A stretch of 64,000 nt of DNA, from positions 1-64,000 of the forward strand of contig NZ_FNZE01000010.1 of assembly GCF_900109175.1 (NCBI RefSeq), written 5' to 3'. Shown one piece after another: positions 8,982-17,315 of the stretch. Made by a program: the position numbers and the translations under genes. Under the pieces are notes generated by a model. The model did not search any database. It saw only the letters and a list, made by a program, of their open reading frames with translations, and was not told the DNA's origin. Origin of the DNA: Pseudomonas linyingensis. GTDB taxonomy: Bacteria > Pseudomonadota > Gammaproteobacteria > Pseudomonadales > Pseudomonadaceae. Positions within the stretch are counted from its first letter, which is position 1, and each line of letters opens with the position of its first letter.

Positions 8982-10037
8982 ATGAACAACGACCATACGC
9001 CTTATAACAATAAAATAGAGGCTGAACGAAACATGCAAAGTCTGGCTTTTTCCACAGCGACCCCCCCGGATGCCGTGCTGGCGAAGTTCGAGGTATGCCA
9101 TACCCAGGATCTCGAAGAGGCGCGCCGCTGGGGCGAACGCATCTTCTGCGAGAACCGTCTGCGCAACCAGGACCGCCAGGCATCGGTCGATACGCGCATC
9201 TACTACCGCCGACTCGGTGGCATCGGTGTCGGCCGCATGAGCTACGGCAGCGACATCACCATCGACCCCGGCGTGCTCGATACCTTTGCGCTGATCCAGA
9301 TGCCGATCCGCGGCGAGGAGGTGATCGAGTTCGGCAGCCGCCAGGTCTGCTCGACGCCCACCCAGGCTTCGGTGATCAACGCCCACCTGCCGTGCCGCAT
9401 CCACCATCGCAAGGACACCGAGAAGCTCATCATGCGCGTCGACCGCAGCCTGCTCGAGCGCATCTGCCAGCAGCACCTCGGCCGCACCCTGCAGAAGCCG
9501 GTCGAGTTCCTGCCGGCGATGCCGCTGGACACTGCGGAGGGGCAGCGCTGGATGCGCATGGTCGGCTGGATCTACGACAACCTGTCCAACGATGAGGGTA
9601 GCCTGCCACCGCTGCTTGCAGCGCAGTTCGAGCAGGCGCTGGTGACCGCACTGCTGACCTGCCAGCCCAGCAACTACAGTGCCGAGCTGTGCGCCGATGA
9701 GGGGCAGTCGATCGCGCCGTCGTTCGTCAAACGGGTCGAACGCTACATCGAGGAGTACGCCCACGAGCCGATCTCCATCGTCGAGATGGCCGAGCATGTA
9801 GGGGTCAGCAGCCGCTCGCTGTTCGCCGGCTTCCGCCGGTTCCGCAACACCTCGCCGATGCTGTATCTGAAAGAAGTGCGCCTGCGCCGCGTGCACGAGG
9901 AGTTGCAGCAGAGCAGTGCCGGCAGTACCACGGTGACGGCGGTGGCCTTCCGCTGGGGCTTCAGCCACCTCGGCCATTTCACTACCGACTACAAGCGCCG
10001 CTTCGGCGAAAGCCCCTCGGACACCCTGGCGCGCTGA
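8982..10037 (+). CDS. AraC/XylS-family transcriptional regulator
   Basis: The 351-residue protein has a C-terminal double helix-turn-helix of the AraC type (about 245-350: SIVEMAEHVGVSSRSLF, then a second helix near AVAFRWGFSHLGHF). An N-terminal effector domain resembles the XylS/BenR-type sensor region. The start at 8,982 is favoured by GGAGAGG eleven bases upstream; a longer frame from 8,817 lacks a binding site. It lies directly before the Rieske oxygenase operon. XylS-like half-sites occur ahead of that operon (10,086) and of the reductase operon (14,005), so it probably activates both. The inducer is unknown. Confidence 0.85.
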   Translation: MNNDHTPYNNKIEAERNMQSLAFSTATPPDAVLAKFEVCHTQDLEEARRWGERIFCENRLRNQDRQASVDTRIYYRRLGGIGVGRMSYGSDITIDPGVLDTFALIQMPIRGEEVIEFGSRQVCSTPTQASVINAHLPCRIHHRKDTEKLIMRVDRSLLERICQQHLGRTLQKPVEFLPAMPLDTAEGQRWMRMVGWIYDNLSNDEGSLPPLLAAQFEQALVTALLTCQPSNYSAELCADEGQSIAPSFVKRVERYIEEYAHEPISIVEMAEHVGVSSRSLFAGFRRFRNTSPMLYLKEVRLRRVHEELQQSSAGSTTVTAVAFRWGFSHLGHFTTDYKRRFGESPSDTLAR

Positions 10038-10085
10038 GCGCCCGGACACGGACGTCCGCCCCTTTCCTGCTCCTTTCTTCTTTTC

Positions 10086-10100
10086 TGCACTGCCGGGATA
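10086..10100 (+). promoter_or_regulatory. XylS-like operator half-site upstream of the Rieske operon
   Basis: TGCACTGCCGGGATA fits the XylS/BenR half-site TGCA-N6-GGNTA exactly. The same sequence with one changed base occurs at 14,005. At both sites GGAGCG follows at offset +30 from the first base and CCGCTTC ends 54-55 bases downstream, next to a -10-like TTAGGAT or ATATGAT. Confidence 0.65.
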
Positions 10101-10209
10101 ACTCCCTCGGTCATTGGAGCGTCAGCCCGCCCCCCGCTTCTTAGGATGACTCTCAAGGGTGCCGCACAGGGCGGTACCCACTCTCCAGTCAGCCTCCCGG
10201 GGGTTTCCA

Positions 10210-11544
10210 ATGTCCGACCAGCCGATCATCCGTCGCCGCCAAGTCAAAACCGGTATCAGCGATGCCCGCGCCAACAACGCCAAGACCCAGAGCCAGTACC
10301 AGCCCTACAAGGACGCCGCCTGGGGCTTCATCAACCACTGGTACCCGGCGCTGTTCAGCCACGAGCTGGCCGAGGACCAGGTCGAAGGCATCCAGATCTG
10401 CGGTATCCCGATCGTCCTGCGCCGCGTCGACGGCAAGGTGTTCGCCCTCAAGGACCAGTGCCTGCACCGCGGCGTGCGCCTGTCCGAGAAGCCGATGTGC
10501 TTCAACAAGAGCACCATCTCCTGCTGGTACCACGGTTTCACCTTCGACCTGGAGAGCGGCAAGCTGGCGACCATCGTCGCCAACCCGGACGACAAGCTGG
10601 TGGGCACCACCGGCATCACCACCTACCCGGTGCACGAAGTCAACGGCATGATCTTCGTCTTCGTCCGCGAAGACGACTTCCCCGAAGAGGACGTGCCGCC
10701 GCTGTCCTCCGACCTGCCGTTCCGTTTCCCGGAGAACAGCGACCGCTTCCCGCACCCGCTGTGGCCAGCCTCGCCGAGTGTGCTCGACGATAACGCCGTG
10801 GTGCTCGGCATGCACCGCACCGGTTTCGGCAACTGGCGGATCGCCTGCGAGAACGGCTTCGACAACGGGCACATCTTCGTCCACAAGGACAACAGCATCG
10901 TCCACGTCAACAACTGGGTGCTGCCGCTCGGCCTGCTGCCGGTCGGTGACGACGCCATCCAGCTGGTCGAAGACGACAACGGCCCGAAGGGCATGATGCA
11001 GATGATGTTCACCGAGAACTGGCAGCCGGTGCTGGAGAACGAGGAGCTCGGTCTCAAGGTCGACGGCGTCAACGGCCGCTACTACCGCACCTCGGTGGTG
11101 CTGCCGGGCGTGCTGATGGTGGAGAACTGGCCGCAGGACCACGTGGTGCAGTACGAGTGGTACGTGCCGATCACCGACGATACCCACGAGTACTGGGAAA
11201 TCCTCGTGCGCGTGTGCAACACCCCCGAGGAGCGCGCCAAGCACGAGTACCGCTACAAGACGGTGTACGAGCCGCTGTGCCTGCACGGCTTCAACGACTG
11301 CGACCTGTATGCCCGCGAGGCGATGCAGAACTTCTACGCCGACGGCACCGGCTGGGACGACGAGCAACTGGTGGCCACCGACATCTCGCCGATCACCTGG
11401 CGCAAGCTGTCCTCGCGCTGGAACCGCGGCATCGCCAAGCCCGGTCGCGGCGTGCAGGGCTCGGTCAAGGACCTCAGCCTGATCTTCAAGCAGACCGCCG
11501 ACGGCCACCGTCCCGGCTACAAGGTCCGCAAGATCGAAGAGTAA
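10210..11544 (+). CDS. Rieske non-heme iron oxygenase, CarAa-like terminal component
   Basis: The 444-residue protein has a Rieske [2Fe-2S] motif (C84-x-H86 ... C105-x2-H108) and a mononuclear iron site with D218, H221 and H225 (DNGHIFVH). Similarity runs along the carbazole dioxygenase CarAa type: CLHRGVRLS, STISCWYH, a conserved EWYVPI-TH segment and LHGFNDCDLYAREAM. That group forms homotrimers without a beta subunit, and no beta-subunit gene is present here. Electrons likely come from the reductase at 14,175. The substrate is unknown; a steroid or an N-bearing aromatic is plausible. The start at 10,210 follows GGGGGT. Confidence 0.85.
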   Translation: MSDQPIIRRRQVKTGISDARANNAKTQSQYQPYKDAAWGFINHWYPALFSHELAEDQVEGIQICGIPIVLRRVDGKVFALKDQCLHRGVRLSEKPMCFNKSTISCWYHGFTFDLESGKLATIVANPDDKLVGTTGITTYPVHEVNGMIFVFVREDDFPEEDVPPLSSDLPFRFPENSDRFPHPLWPASPSVLDDNAVVLGMHRTGFGNWRIACENGFDNGHIFVHKDNSIVHVNNWVLPLGLLPVGDDAIQLVEDDNGPKGMMQMMFTENWQPVLENEELGLKVDGVNGRYYRTSVVLPGVLMVENWPQDHVVQYEWYVPITDDTHEYWEILVRVCNTPEERAKHEYRYKTVYEPLCLHGFNDCDLYAREAMQNFYADGTGWDDEQLVATDISPITWRKLSSRWNRGIAKPGRGVQGSVKDLSLIFKQTADGHRPGYKVRKIEE

Positions 11545-11555
11545 CAGCGCTGTAC

Positions 11556-11585
11556 TGCCCGGCGTGCGTCCCTGCGCGCCGGGCA
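11556..11585 (+). terminator. GC-rich stem-loop behind the CarAa-like gene
   Basis: TGCCCGGCG pairs perfectly with CGCCGGGCA across a 12-nt loop, between the oxygenase stop and the hydrolase start. There is no T-run. A hairpin of similar composition follows the other Rieske gene at 50,374-50,401, so a role in differential mRNA stability is possible. Confidence 0.45.
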
Positions 11586-11608
11586 GCGACCTGCCGGGAG
11601 CCTTCTGC

Positions 11609-12472
11609 ATGCACAACGACGTCCGTTCCAACAGCCATTTCGTCAGCGTGGACGGGGTGCGCCTGCACTACCGCCAGGTCGACGGCCCCGCCGAAAGCCT
11701 GCCGGTGATCTTCACCCACGGCGGCGGCCCTGGTAGCACCGCGTGGAGCAACTTCCGCCTCAGCGCGGCAGCCTTCGCTGAACGCCACACCTGCTATTTC
11801 CTCGACTTCGCCCAGTTCGGCGGCTCCGACATGGTACCGATCGAAGGGCCGGCGCTCGGCTGGCACGCCCGCAAGCTGCTGGGCTTCATGGATGCGCTGG
11901 GCATCCAGCGCGCCCACCTGGTCAACCAGTCGTTCGGCGGCTGCGTGGCGATCCGCTTCGCCGTCGATCATCCCGAGCGGGTCGGGCGCCTGCTGCTGAT
12001 CGGCTCTCAACCGGTGGCGCGCGGCGTGCTGCAGCCGCTGCCGTTGTTCAGCAAGCACGCCGCGACCCTGATGAGCGACTACTACCTGGCAGATGGTGGG
12101 CCGAGCCTGGTGAAGATGCGCGAACTGATCTGCCGCTACGAGCTGCACGACGATGCCAGGCTCGACGAGGAGACCCTGCGTCTGCGCTACGAGGCCAGCG
12201 CCAACCCCGCCTACCTCGAACTGCTCGGCACACCGGGCGCCTTCGGCGAGTGGGAGGACCTGAGCTCGGTGTTCGCTCAGGTGAAGGCGCCGACGCTGAT
12301 TCTCTGGGGCCTGCACGACTGGTTCGGCGGCATCGACGTGCCGATGCTGATGCTCAACCGCTTCGCCGATGCGCGCTTGCACGTCATGGGCAACGCTGCC
12401 CACCACTTGCAGAGCGAGTGCCCGGACGAATTCAACGCCGTGGCGACGGCCTTCATCGGAGGCTACGCATGA
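11609..12472 (+). CDS. alpha/beta hydrolase, meta-cleavage-product hydrolase-like
   Basis: The 287-residue alpha/beta-hydrolase has nucleophile S108 in NQSFGG, an oxyanion-hole motif HGGGPGS, Asp237 in LHDWF and His265/266 near NAAHH. This is the arrangement of MhpC/BphD/CarC-type C-C bond hydrolases. It could hydrolyse a ring-cleavage product or an ester or amide. It overlaps the next gene (amidase) by 4 bp, which implies translational coupling and related substrates. GGGAG precedes the ATG at 11,609; an upstream GTG lacks a binding site. Confidence 0.8.
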   Translation: MHNDVRSNSHFVSVDGVRLHYRQVDGPAESLPVIFTHGGGPGSTAWSNFRLSAAAFAERHTCYFLDFAQFGGSDMVPIEGPALGWHARKLLGFMDALGIQRAHLVNQSFGGCVAIRFAVDHPERVGRLLLIGSQPVARGVLQPLPLFSKHAATLMSDYYLADGGPSLVKMRELICRYELHDDARLDEETLRLRYEASANPAYLELLGTPGAFGEWEDLSSVFAQVKAPTLILWGLHDWFGGIDVPMLMLNRFADARLHVMGNAAHHLQSECPDEFNAVATAFIGGYA

Positions 12473-13872
12473 ATACCCCCAGCGATCTGCACTACCTGGA
12501 GATGCACGAGCTGTCGCTGCTGATCCGCAGCCGCAAGCTGTCGCCGGTCGAGGTCACCGAGGCCCAGCTGGCGCGCATCGAACTCCTCGATGGCGCGCTG
12601 CACAGCTACGCCCATGTGGCGGCCGAGCAGGCCATGGCGCAGGCGCGCCAGGCCGAACAGGAGCTGGCGCGCGGCCAGTGCCGCAGTCCGCTGCACGGCA
12701 TCCCACTGGCGGTGAAGGACCTGTTCCATACCGCCGGCATGCCCACCGCCGCAGGCATGGCGATCCACCGCAATTTCATTCCGCAGCAGGACGCCACCGT
12801 GGTGACGCGCCTGCGCGAGGCGGGCAGCGTGCTGCTCGGCAAGCTGCAGATGACCGAGGGCGCCTTCGCCACCCACCACCCGACGTTCGCCGCGCCGGTC
12901 AATCCGTGGGGCGCCGACCACTGGGCCGGCGCCTCGTCCAGCGGTTGCGGCGTGGCCACCGCTGCCGGGCTGTGCTACGCCTCGCTGGGCACCGACAGCG
13001 GTGGCTCGATCCGCTTCCCCTGCGCGGCCCACGGCCTGACCGGCCTCAAGCCGACCTGGGGGCGGGTCAGCCGCCACGGTACCTTCGAGCTGGCCGCCAG
13101 TCTCGACCATGTCGGGCCGATCACCCGCAGTGCGCGCGACGCGCTGTTCCTGCTGTCGACCATCGCCGGCCACGATCCGTTGGACCCCACCTCGCTGCCC
13201 AGCGTGTGCCTAGAGATCCCCAGCGTCGAGGAGTCGTTCCGCGGCCTGCGCATCGGTATCGACGAGGCCTGGCTCAGCGACGGCGTCGACGAGGAAATCA
13301 TCGAGGCCCTCGAAGAGGTGCTGGCGATCATCCGCGACGGCGGCGGCAGCCTGGTGCGCGTGCGCATGCCGGATACACGCGCGGTGAGCGCCAACTGGGA
13401 AAGGCATTGCGGCGTGCAGACCGCCGTGGCGCACGCCGCCACCTATCCGAGTCGCGCCGGCGAATACGGCCCGGCGCTGAGCCGGCTGATCGACGGCGGC
13501 CGCGCGCTGTCCGGCATGGACTACCAGCGCGTACTGCTCGATGCGCAGCGCTTTCACGGCGAGCTGGAGTGCGTGCTCAATGAGGTCGACCTGCTGCTCG
13601 CCCCGGTGCAGCCGTATGCCGCGCCAACCCACGAGCAGCTCGGCGCGCTGGCCCAGGACCCGGAAGCCAACCGCCGGCTGATCCAGTTCACTGCACCGTT
13701 CAATGTCAGCGGCCACCCCTGCCTGAGCCTGCCGATCGGCTTCACTGCCAGCGGTCTGCCTATCGGCGGCCAGTTCATCGCCGGCAAGGGCGGGGAGGGC
13801 GTGCTGTGCCGCGCCGGCATGGCGCTGCAGAAGGTCAGCGACTGGCACAAGATTCGTCCCGGCAGTCTCTGA
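12469..13872 (+). CDS. amidase-signature family hydrolase (copy 1)
   Basis: The 467-residue amidase has an intact Ser-cisSer-Lys triad: K83 in LAVKD, the serines of GASSSG (156-158) and nucleophile S180 in TDSGGSIR. The family hydrolyses amides, including conjugated bile salts in at least one known case (Bsa of Sphingobium). Here it is coupled to a C-C hydrolase and a Rieske oxygenase. It ends 20 bp before a strong terminator, so it closes the first operon. Substrate assignment is open; cleavage of an amide formed during catabolism or of a conjugated substrate are both possible. Confidence 0.88.
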   Translation: MNTPSDLHYLEMHELSLLIRSRKLSPVEVTEAQLARIELLDGALHSYAHVAAEQAMAQARQAEQELARGQCRSPLHGIPLAVKDLFHTAGMPTAAGMAIHRNFIPQQDATVVTRLREAGSVLLGKLQMTEGAFATHHPTFAAPVNPWGADHWAGASSSGCGVATAAGLCYASLGTDSGGSIRFPCAAHGLTGLKPTWGRVSRHGTFELAASLDHVGPITRSARDALFLLSTIAGHDPLDPTSLPSVCLEIPSVEESFRGLRIGIDEAWLSDGVDEEIIEALEEVLAIIRDGGGSLVRVRMPDTRAVSANWERHCGVQTAVAHAATYPSRAGEYGPALSRLIDGGRALSGMDYQRVLLDAQRFHGELECVLNEVDLLLAPVQPYAAPTHEQLGALAQDPEANRRLIQFTAPFNVSGHPCLSLPIGFTASGLPIGGQFIAGKGGEGVLCRAGMALQKVSDWHKIRPGSL

Positions 13873-13891
13873 GGCAGACTGCCCCTTGTTT

Positions 13892-13922
13892 GCCCGTACC
13901 CCTGTGGTACGGGCTTTTTTTT
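13892..13922 (+). terminator. Rho-independent terminator
   Basis: GCCCGTACC pairs with GGTACGGGC across a 5-nt loop and is followed by eight T residues. It ends the oxygenase-hydrolase-amidase operon. Confidence 0.92.
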
Positions 13923-13978
13923 GCCCGCGGGCAGCCGCTCTGCCGTGCGGGCGGTGGGGCCGGGGGCTGTGCGCGGCC

Positions 13979-13994
13979 TATTTCCGAGTGTGGC
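13979..13994 (+). promoter_or_regulatory. conserved upstream motif, copy 1
   Basis: TATTTCCGAGTGTGGC recurs with one change at 55,905-55,920, and partial similarity extends a further 16 bases at both sites. It lies just upstream of the XylS-like half-site at 14,005 and may be a second regulator site. Confidence 0.45.
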
Positions 13995-14004
13995 AGCAGG
14001 AAAT

Positions 14005-14019
14005 TGCACTGGCGGGATA
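14005..14019 (+). promoter_or_regulatory. XylS-like operator half-site upstream of the reductase operon
   Basis: TGCACTGGCGGGATA fits TGCA-N6-GGNTA and differs from the copy at 10,086 by one base. Downstream GGAGCG and CCGCTTC elements sit at matching distances, which argues that both operons respond to the same AraC-type activator. Confidence 0.65.
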
Positions 14020-14174
14020 ACCCGGTAACTCGCGGGAGCGCCCGGCCTGTTTGCCGCTTCATATGATCGGGGCAAGTCAGCAGTAACCCGGCGGGCCGTT
14101 CAGCCGCCTTCCAATCCAAGCGCCCAGCACGCACCGCTGCTGGTTGCTGATGCCCGTTACGGAGGCACCCGATC

Positions 14175-15203
14175 ATGAAAGACGCAATGCACCAGGTCAC
14201 AGTGAATTTTGCCGATGGCGTCAGCCGCAGTTTCAGCGTGGCCGGCGAGGCGAGCATCCTCGATGCCGCCATCGAGGCGGAGATCCCGCTGCTCTACCAG
14301 TGCCGCTCGGGCGGCTGCTCCAGCTGCATCGCCCAGCTGGCCGAAGGCGAGGCGCGCACCCGTCCCGGCGCCAGCTCGTCGCTGCTGGCCAGCGAGTACG
14401 CTGCCGGCCAGCGTCTGCTGTGCCTGTGCCAGGCGCAGTCGGACTGCACCTTCACGTTGCCCTACGGCAGCGAAGTCGGCTCCAGCGTGGCTCGTGAAGT
14501 GCACGCCTTCATCGATTCCATCGAGCGCATCGCCGTCAACGTGGTGCGCCTGACCCTCGAGCTGGCCGACGACGACTGGCTGGAGTTCCGCCCTGGCCAG
14601 TTCGTGCAGATCGAGGTGCCCGGCTACGGCGTGCTGCGCAGCTACTCGCCGTCCAGCACCCTGGCCGACCTGCCCAGGCTGCAACTGCTGGTGCGCCTGC
14701 TGCCGGGCGGGGCGATGTCCAGCTATCTGGAGGAGAAGGCCCAGGTCGAGGACGTGCTGACTCTGCGCGGCCCGTACGGGGCGTTCTTCCTGCGCGAAGA
14801 GCACAAGCGCGCGCCGCACATCTTCGTCGCCGGCGGCACCGGCCTCGCGCCGATCCTGTCGATGATCGACACCCTGCGCCAGTGCGGCGGCAAGAAGCCG
14901 CCGATGCTGCTCAGCTTCGGCTGCGCCACCCCGGAGGTGCTGTTCGGCCTCGACGACATCGAGCTGCGCCAGCAGTGGCTGCCGACTCTGGAGGCGCGCA
15001 TCTGCGTCGACCGCGAGCCGACCGAGGGCCTGCACCACGGCAGCCCGGTCAGCGCCCTGCGCGAGGGCGACGTGGTCAGCCCCGACACCGTCGCCTACCT
15101 GTGCGGCCCGCAGCCGATGATCAATGCCGCCACCGCGCGGCTGATCGAGTTGGGCGTCGCCGCCGAAAACATCTTTAGCGAACAGTTCGTGGCCAGCCAC
15201 TGA
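14175..15203 (+). CDS. oxygenase reductase: [2Fe-2S] ferredoxin-FAD-NAD(P)H
   Basis: The 342-residue reductase has an N-terminal plant-type [2Fe-2S] domain (C43, C48, C51 and a distal Cys near 83-85). An FAD-binding beta-barrel with RSYS (155-158) and a NAD-binding domain (FVAGGTGLAPILS, YLCGPQPMI) follow. This domain order is that of BenC- and CarAd-type reductases and is the reverse of the KshB-like reductase at 36,918. Shared operator architecture suggests it serves the CarAa-like oxygenase at 10,210. It is the first gene of an operon running to 21,879. Confidence 0.9.
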   Translation: MKDAMHQVTVNFADGVSRSFSVAGEASILDAAIEAEIPLLYQCRSGGCSSCIAQLAEGEARTRPGASSSLLASEYAAGQRLLCLCQAQSDCTFTLPYGSEVGSSVAREVHAFIDSIERIAVNVVRLTLELADDDWLEFRPGQFVQIEVPGYGVLRSYSPSSTLADLPRLQLLVRLLPGGAMSSYLEEKAQVEDVLTLRGPYGAFFLREEHKRAPHIFVAGGTGLAPILSMIDTLRQCGGKKPPMLLSFGCATPEVLFGLDDIELRQQWLPTLEARICVDREPTEGLHHGSPVSALREGDVVSPDTVAYLCGPQPMINAATARLIELGVAAENIFSEQFVASH

Positions 15204-15213
15204 GGAACTCCCC

Positions 15214-16539
15214 ATGCAACCGACCGTTTCCGTGCCGTTCTCGGCCGAGCAGATGATGTGGTACGAGCAGGCCTGCGCGCGCATCGACCCCAAGCGCCTG
15301 CAGTCCCTGCTGTTCGACCTGACCAATATCCACAGCCCGACCGGCGCGGCCGGCGCGGCCAGCCAGTTCATGACCCGGCACCTGGAGTCGGTCGGCCTGT
15401 CCGCCCGCTACCAGCCGATGAGCGCGACCAGCGGCAACGTGCTGGCCGAGCGCCGCGGCAGCGGTGGCGGAGCCAGCGTGTTGCTCTATGCGCCCATCGA
15501 TACCCACCTGGAGGGCGACGAGACCCAGGAGATCCTCACCGGCAAGGCGCCCGAGGCCGACATGCAGCCCTCGGCGCGGATGATTGACGACTGGGTATTC
15601 GGCCTCGGCGCCTCCAACCCGAAAGGTATGGTCGCCACCCTGACCGAGGTGGCCACCGCGCTGATCGAGGCCGAGGTGCCGCTGGTCGGTGACCTGCTGG
15701 TGGGCATGGCCGACGGCGGCATGCCGGTGGACATCGCCGGGCGCGATCATGCCGGCATGTCCAACGGCGTGTTCCACCTGCTCAACCGCGGGGGCTCGCC
15801 GGACTTCGCGGTGATCATGAAGCCGTGGAACTGGGTCTACCACGAGGAGCCGGGCATGGCCTGGTTCAAGCTGCGCGTGCACGGCACCCTCGGCTACGCC
15901 GGCGTGCCGCGCGACATTCCGGGCTTCCGCAGTTCGGTGGTGCCGGCGGCCACGGTGATCCAGGAACTCGAGCGCTGGATCATCGACTACGCCGAGCGCA
16001 ACACCTCCGGGCAGATCAAGCCGCATGGCTGGATCGCCGGGGTGCGCGGCGGCGATGTGCAGCGCCCGGCCTTCCCCTCGGCGGTCACCGAGATCTTCTT
16101 CGACGTGCGGGTCAATCCGCGCACCAGCCCGGCCGATGTCAAGGCGCAGTTCGCCGCCTTCGTCCGCGAGCTGCAGGCGCAGCGTCCCGAACTGGATCTG
16201 GACTGGGAAATGTACGGATCGGTGGCCGGCGGCAGCACCGATCCGCAGAACTGGATCATCCAGTCGTGCCAGCGCGGCTGGGAGCACATCGAGCACCGTC
16301 CGCACGGGCAGGCCGACCTGCTCGGCGGGCAGACCGACGGCGCCGCGCTGCGCCGCCTGGGGATCCCCACCGCGCGCATCGGCTGGCCGTGGCCGGCGCA
16401 GGGCGCGCCGCTGCCGGTGGCCGAGGGCCTCGGCGGCATGGGCGCGACCTACGTCCCCGACCTGATCCCCTGCGCGAAGAAGATCATGTACGCGCTGATC
16501 GACACCCTGACCCGCTCGCGCCACGAGCTGGACCTGTGA
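15214..16539 (+). CDS. M20-fold peptidase/deacylase-like protein with degenerate metal site
   Basis: The 441-residue protein follows the M20 (ArgE/DapE) layout, including the late GGQTDGAALRRLGIP segment. The metal ligands are largely lost. The HxD motif reads P94-I-D96, the bridging Asp is N135 in GASNPKG, the usual EE pair is replaced by DGG (167-169), and the final His is missing in GMGATYV. It may not be a standard metallohydrolase. It could act by another mechanism or bind a partner. It is packed 10 bp after the reductase and 14 bp before the racemase-fold gene. Confidence 0.7.
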   Translation: MQPTVSVPFSAEQMMWYEQACARIDPKRLQSLLFDLTNIHSPTGAAGAASQFMTRHLESVGLSARYQPMSATSGNVLAERRGSGGGASVLLYAPIDTHLEGDETQEILTGKAPEADMQPSARMIDDWVFGLGASNPKGMVATLTEVATALIEAEVPLVGDLLVGMADGGMPVDIAGRDHAGMSNGVFHLLNRGGSPDFAVIMKPWNWVYHEEPGMAWFKLRVHGTLGYAGVPRDIPGFRSSVVPAATVIQELERWIIDYAERNTSGQIKPHGWIAGVRGGDVQRPAFPSAVTEIFFDVRVNPRTSPADVKAQFAAFVRELQAQRPELDLDWEMYGSVAGGSTDPQNWIIQSCQRGWEHIEHRPHGQADLLGGQTDGAALRRLGIPTARIGWPWPAQGAPLPVAEGLGGMGATYVPDLIPCAKKIMYALIDTLTRSRHELDL

Positions 16540-16553
16540 GGAGCACCGCCACG

Positions 16554-17315
16554 ATGAGCAAGCGCATCAAGATGATCTTCCCGGTGCCGATGAGCGAGGC
16601 GACCCGCCCGCTGGTGGAGTCGCAGCTGCCGCCGGAGCTGATCCGCCCGGACATCGAGGTCAGCTTCGTCGGCGCCGGCCAGGTGCTGACCCTGGCCGAC
16701 AGCTACTACGACATGGCGATCATGGAGCAGGCGGTGATCGCCGCCGGCATCCAGGCCGAGGCGGAGGGCTTCGATGCGGTGTGCATCAACACCGTCAGCG
16801 ACTCCGGACTCGCCGCGCTGCGTTCGCGCCTGAGCATCCCGGTGCTGGCGCCGGGGCAGGGCGCCTTCCACCTGGCCAGCATGCTCGGCCACAAGTTCAG
16901 CATCCTGACCATGTGGCCGCGCTGGTTCCCGCTGTACCGAAAGACCCTCAAGGAATACGGCCTGGAGTCGCGGCTGGCGTCGATCCGCGCGATCGACGTG
17001 CGCCCGGACACCGAGGCGCTGCTGCAGGGCAAGGAGGAGGTGGTGTTCGGCCGCCTGCTCGAGGAGGCGCAGCGCGCCATCGCCGAGGACGGCGCCGACG
17101 TGATCGTGCTCGGTTCCACCACCATGCACCAGTCGCACGCCTTCCTCGCCGAGCGCCTGCCGGTGCCGGTGCTCAACCCCGGGCAGATCGCCTACAAGCT
17201 CTGCGAGCTGTTCCTCGATCTGGGCCTGGCGCACAGCAAGGTCGCCTATCCGAGCCCCGAGGCGTTCAAGGACGCCGCCTTCGATGCCTTCTCCGCTACC
17301 GGGAGCCGCCCATGA
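16554..17315 (+). CDS. Asp/Glu/hydantoin racemase-superfamily protein
   Basis: The 253-residue protein has the first superfamily cysteine (C77 in VCINTVSDSG). The second is replaced: the segment normally reading LGC is LGSTTM, with S188 at that place. Two-cysteine members racemise or isomerise (hydantoin racemase, maleate isomerase). One-cysteine relatives include arylmalonate decarboxylase, although that enzyme keeps the other cysteine. The chemistry here is therefore uncertain. It overlaps the downstream amidase by 4 bp, so the two probably act in sequence. Confidence 0.72.
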   Translation: MSKRIKMIFPVPMSEATRPLVESQLPPELIRPDIEVSFVGAGQVLTLADSYYDMAIMEQAVIAAGIQAEAEGFDAVCINTVSDSGLAALRSRLSIPVLAPGQGAFHLASMLGHKFSILTMWPRWFPLYRKTLKEYGLESRLASIRAIDVRPDTEALLQGKEEVVFGRLLEEAQRAIAEDGADVIVLGSTTMHQSHAFLAERLPVPVLNPGQIAYKLCELFLDLGLAHSKVAYPSPEAFKDAAFDAFSATGSRP

